A stretch of DNA of 64,000 bases from Gymnorhina tibicen (lineage: Eukaryota; Chordata; Aves; Passeriformes; Artamidae). Both the position numbers and the translations under genes were made by a program. The notes under the pieces were generated by a model. It was not told the origin of the DNA, did not search any database, and was given only the letters and a program-made list of their open reading frames with translations. The first letter of the stretch is position 1, and the number at the start of each line of letters is the position of its first letter. The stretch lies in contig VXAZ01007509.1 of the NCBI GenBank assembly GCA_013399875.1, positions 213,090 through 277,089 on the forward strand. The letters are read 5' to 3'. Positions 59,601 through 64,000 of the stretch are shown here, in pieces.

Positions 59601-60870
59601 TCTCCCTTATAACCTTAGTTACTGCAAGCTCTCGAAGAACAGCCTTAGGCAGAAGGCAAAATGAAGAAATCCTTCCCTTCAGATGACTCCCTTAACTTTG
59701 CCAGAAGTTCACTGATTATTCAATTAAAGCAGCACCACAGATCTATTTTGTCACAAATAACCAACCTGACTCTTAACAGACTCCCATCATGCTCCTCCTG
59801 TTTTCTTATGCTGACAATGCCAGATATTCTCTCCTAATGTGGTGTTCATTTATCACCCCAAGCTGCTCCTACACATGCAAGGAATTCTTCTGGAAGTGGC
59901 TCAACAAGACACCCTCCCTGCACTGAAGCCCTGTCAAGGGAGGGATGGCCTTGCCCTGTCACCTCCAGCCAGGGCTGGCTCCCAGCAGTTCTCCTCTACT
60001 TAGCGCCAGCCCCTCAAGCCACCACTCCCCCCTCCATGTATCAGTTGAGTGAAACTGGAAGAAAAAGGGAACTGCAGTTACACAGCAAAGGAGGATGTTA
60101 CAGAGAAGCTGCTCAGAAAGAGTCACACCATACTAAAACTTTTTTATTTTGACAAGGACAGTAAGCTCATAAGGCTGGCTGACATGCATCTCAAGTTTCT
60201 CCAAAACTCTAATAAACTCCCCACTCCCTGCCTCAACTAAACACTCTTCATAAAACTCAAATTCAATGAAAAAAAGAGGAAGGTCCTTTAATATTTAATT
60301 AACATAAGGAAACAAAGTACAAGAATTGGGAACAACCCGAAAGACAACAATACGGTACATGGAAAGCTCTGGGGGGGATATATGCTGCTCCATACAGTGA
60401 TTGCTTCACACCCACTTTCTCAGATCATCTACGTAGCAAAGTTTCCTGATAGTGGAAAGCAGTTTTAGTATTGATTAAACTGACTGAAAATAGTCAGAAA
60501 GAAATTTAGTGCTCAGTGACTCAAATGGCAGTAAACATTTTCAAGGAAGCAATAAAACAGTAGGTGAAAATCAATGGTCAGTTAAAGCAAAACCCACAGG
60601 AAATGTGCCATACATTGTGCAGCAGTAATGTAGCTGGAACCCACCACCAGGAAAAAAACCTCAAGGAGTGCTATCTTAGTATTTCTTATATGAGAAGTAC
60701 CAAATTAAATTCTTTCAAGAATTATGTTCAGATGAAAGTGAAAAGCAGATAAAAATAAATAGCTTAGGCATGCTGTTTGCCAAAGATGTAAAAAGGTACA
60801 AAAAGCAAATATGAGACTTCATCACGGCAGGGCCATGGAGAACACAGTGACAGGGATACAGTCTTTCAGT

Positions 60871-60926
60871 TTTGGTGGTTTGGTTGGTTTGTTTTGGTTT
60901 TAGGGGTTTGTGTGTTTGTTTTTTTC
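60871..60926. repeat. T/G-rich low-complexity tract
   Basis: Irregular TTTGG and GTTT repeats; complement-like in composition to the A/C-rich tract at 56.6 kb. Confidence 0.7.
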
Positions 60927-63900
60927 TCAGAAGGAATCTACATGGCAGGCCATTAAAGGCTGTACACCTGCAGGCACTCCCTTTTTTTCCCCTGCCCCTC
61001 CTTCTTGAGCATCCCTGCCTGGCCCCCAGCAGAAATCAAGTATGGTGAGTGCAACAGTAACAAGGCAAAAAGCACAGCAAACCTCCAGAGCAGGACACCA
61101 TTTGAGGAAAAGGAGACTTGTCTCAAAGCCTGTAGCTCAAAGAAGCACGTTTAAGCTACTCTTGTTAGCTTTTGCTAACAAAAGGTGCCCCTCTCTCTGC
61201 TCACCACTTAATCTGTCCCCATTCTTGCACAAATCCATTTGCTACAGCTGCACAGGGACCAGATCTGGGAAACTATGTAGGTTAAAGATAACCCAGCAAA
61301 AATACCAATACATAAATCAATTTTTCAAAATTGGATCACTCCCCCATTAGATCCCACTTGGCCGTGCTACCATTGGTATCAACACAGAAGGAGAAGGCCA
61401 CAAGCAGAGGCAAGGCTGCTCCTCCAAGATGGAAGGGCTGGTCAACCAACAGCCTTGGTTGTTCTCTATTAGGTCATCTGAGATCAGTAAAAAGAAGATG
61501 CCAGAAAGCCAAACCAGGCACACACCACACCATGCCCAACAGACCTCTGGACAGGAGCACTGAAGTGGTCGTGGCAGCTTCTTCCCACTTCTCCGGAAAA
61601 GGTGCTTTGATGATGGGGAACTTTCATACACATTGGCGCTCCGAGGGCTGGAAGATGGGCAGCTTCCCCTGCTGCAAAAAGCAAACGGTGACTCTGCTTC
61701 TCCAACAGCAGCAGAGAGAGAAGAAAGCGTTGTTTTCTCCATAAAAAGGATCTTAATGTTGAGTAAGTTGACTCAACTCAGTAAGTGAAGTCACCTGTCA
61801 GTGTTTGCTGACAAAAAGAGTTAGGGTGATCTAAAAGTGGCTACGGTTGAGAAGTCAGTGAGCAAAGTAAAGTCAAAAATTCAACAGTTTCTTTATTTAA
61901 AAGACCACTAACAAAGATATCTTAGAGAGGGAGAGGACTTAAAGATTTAAAGGACCTGTCTTTGCATTAGCTTTTGCTTTTCTTAAGAAAGTTACTTTGA
62001 AAATGATCATTTAAATGTTGAGGTGCTCTGCTTCACTGCACCCATCTGTATGGCATCTAACTACCAATCCAATTCCACTGTAAACAAAAGTAGTTTAAAA
62101 AAAGAAAAACACAAAGAAAAAAACCACACTTTCTCCTTTTTATTATTAATAGAGAAGGCCAAGGTTTTTTTCTTTTAAAAAAAGGCACTAAAATGGAAGC
62201 CAAACCAATGGCTTTAAATGCTAATTTTCATAATGACACCAGAATTATCCAAATGTCACCACGTATTTCTCACAGATTCTGTTAATAACAGCTGGAGATC
62301 ACAGTCTAAGAGATGCTGTGCACAGGCCTACGAACAGGCTGAAAACTTATCAATTCAGGAACAAATTTACAGCAAAAAGCACACCAACGTGAATGTAAAA
62401 AGGTTTTATTTCATGTATTTCAGAGTAATTGCTAGAAACAAATCTCAACCAACCAACTGCATATCTCATTTCTGTGTTCGCATTCACTGTCCTCAAACAA
62501 CTTGCAACCTATTTTGCATGTTGAGCAGTTTAATGGCTTTCCTGAACAGACTTCCCATGAAGTGGCATGCAGCACAGAAGAAATGTCAAAGTGCACTGAA
62601 GATCTTGTTCAGATTAAAGTTCTGAAAAGACACCCAGCCATGCTGATAACAGGTGGGGAAAAAAAAAAAAGGAATCTGTACTTTCAGTGTTTAGAATAAT
62701 GGCTGATATTGTCTCATACAAAAGACATGTCATAAGTGAGAACGATGATCAATCTACACCCAGAGCAGGTGTCTGCATCATCTTCTATACAAATATGGCA
62801 CCACCTTTGTAATACTATAGTGAAAAGACATTTAACCACAGGTATAAAGATGACAAGACAGGGAGAGCTTGTCTATGTGGGACAGTCACATGGCAGGCAT
62901 GTACAAGCGCAACTTCTCACAAGCATATCCTTAAAATGAGAATTTGACATGGTCTGATATTTTCCAGCAGCCATACCATTACAGTAGTGTAGAAGGTCCT
63001 CAATTACACTCATAAGAGATAAAATGTGTATTAGTTACTACATATTAAAACTCCTCTGTGGGTTTTATATAAAATATATTATTTATGCATCTATTTTTGC
63101 CTGAAGGATAGTTTGGATTTTTTTCATTATCACTTCAGCTGAAACTTTGAAGATGCAGTCAAACTGTACATGGCTGGAAGGGGAAGAAGCAATTACTTCA
63201 GGGAAAATGAAAAAGCCAAAAGTAAATCTTGCTCTCTGTCAGCATGATGGAAGAGGGTCAACAGGAGGGCACAAGAGGCTCTGCTCCATCTCCATGTTCT
63301 CTGGCCTCTGGGAGTCCACGAGGTCTCACTGCACTTAAGGCAGTAGCTTAACTAGAATAATAAGCTGAGGAAACCAGGAAGTTACAGTGCTCTTGAATTT
63401 AATCCTGTAAGGCAGCCCTTCTGCTTAACACCAAGTGGCCTCGCTCCTTGCAGCAGCACCCAGGAGGCTGAGTGCTGCCACCTCCTCCCAGCAGGTACAG
63501 AGCAGGAGGGTGCTGGGGAGAAGCAGGCCAGGAGCTATCTTCAGTCTCCTGCTATTTTCAAGGACAACGACCTCCTGCTAAATCCAGCCAGCCCAAGCCA
63601 GATAAGGGAGGTGCTCTGAGACATTCTGTCCTGCTGCCTGCCATTATGACCACTTGTCCATTCCCTTGTGGCTGAGAAGGAAAGCTTCCTGGCATGCTGG
63701 GTCCTACCCCTGCTATGCCAGGTGGGTAGGGAGCTGCTGGCCTCCCCTCCCTTCTGGTGCCCTGGCACTTCTCCCTGCAGCCACAGTGCTTTGGACCTGC
63801 TCCCACCACTCGTGCCCGGACAGCCCAGCTCCTACAAGCAGCTTTCACTGTTCTGTAAAACCTAACAGTATGGTTCTTCACATGCATAAAATTGCTCAAA

Positions 63901-63947
63901 TGCATCTGTCCATGGGACCAGAGTCATATGCTATAGTTTTGAACTGC

Positions 63948-63948
<1 letters not shown>

Positions 63949-63979
<31 letters not shown>
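63949..63979 (+). repeat. Poly-A tract of 31 bases
   Basis: Pure A run. GTTTTGA occurs both just before it (63936-63942) and just after it (63980-63986), which might be a short target duplication, but the bases between are too few to recognise a retrocopy. Confidence 0.85.
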
Positions 63980-63983
<4 letters not shown>

Positions 63984-64000
63984 TGAGAGTTTAGAAAAAC

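Larger units (their letters stand above)
53088..64000 (-). other. NCOA7: NCOA7 5' intron (continues outside the window)
   Basis: Nearly 11 kb upstream of the first coding exon seen. I looked for the short exon with the family's initial residues and did not find it, so this intron and the main promoter continue beyond 64000. A GC-richer patch lies at 63.4-63.85 kb. No other gene recognised. Confidence 0.6.

Noticed and set aside
61331..61744. Overlapping 137- and 131-codon frames on opposite strands
   Set aside because: Mutually exclusive, no domain, and no splice or promoter context; probably chance.
63949..63979. Poly-A run as the tail of a processed pseudogene
   Set aside because: No upstream AATAAA at the right distance, no recognisable coding sequence, and the flanking direct repeat is only seven bases.
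1..64000. CRISPR arrays, bacterial operons or phage modules
   Set aside because: The window is spliced vertebrate DNA; no regularly spaced repeats or compact operons were seen.

Overview
The window is vertebrate nuclear DNA, most likely from a bird and plausibly a songbird. Coding sequence is split into short exons with clean GT-AG boundaries. The interspersed repeats are of avian type: decayed CR1 LINE copies, retroviral solo LTRs and a tRNA-Ile-derived fossil. There are no bacterial-style operons, CRISPR arrays or prophage. The pair of genes found, NCOA7 followed by HINT3 on the same strand, matches the human 6q22 order as I recall it. The species assignment is inference.

Reading in the direction of transcription (minus strand, from high to low coordinates): 64000-53088 is the 5' intron of NCOA7, whose first coding exon lies outside the window. 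Fourteen coding exons between 53087 and 12563 give 937 codons of NCOA7: a lysine-rich N-terminus, a LysM domain, a GRAM-like segment, a long acidic linker in one 1058-base exon, and the C-terminal TLDc domain. Inside the intron before the fifth-last exon is an alternative first exon (17745-17825). It encodes the 27-residue leader of the short, TLDc-only isoform, and upstream of it lie an ISRE and a second IRF-like palindrome. This is the architecture of the interferon-inducible short NCOA7 known in mammals. The NCOA7 3' UTR runs to about 10.44 kb.

HINT3 follows about 2 kb further on. It has five coding exons (8247 down to 3302, 170 codons plus stop), a CpG-rich promoter at about 7.85-8.4 kb, the N-terminal cysteine pair of the family and the HIT motif H-L-H-L-H-V. 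Its 3' UTR probably ends near 2.7 kb. Beyond that is intergenic DNA with a solo LTR.

The less explained parts are: a pair of about 300-bp direct repeats (8474-8790 and 20161-20456) that match no family I can name; an 83-codon single-exon ORF with a membrane segment and its own polyadenylation signals in an NCOA7 intron (32762-33013); and a TATA-plus-GC-rich block (49.69-49.86 kb) inside the 16.7-kb NCOA7 intron that could be another promoter. Most other long open frames are chance frames in introns or antisense shadows of exons.
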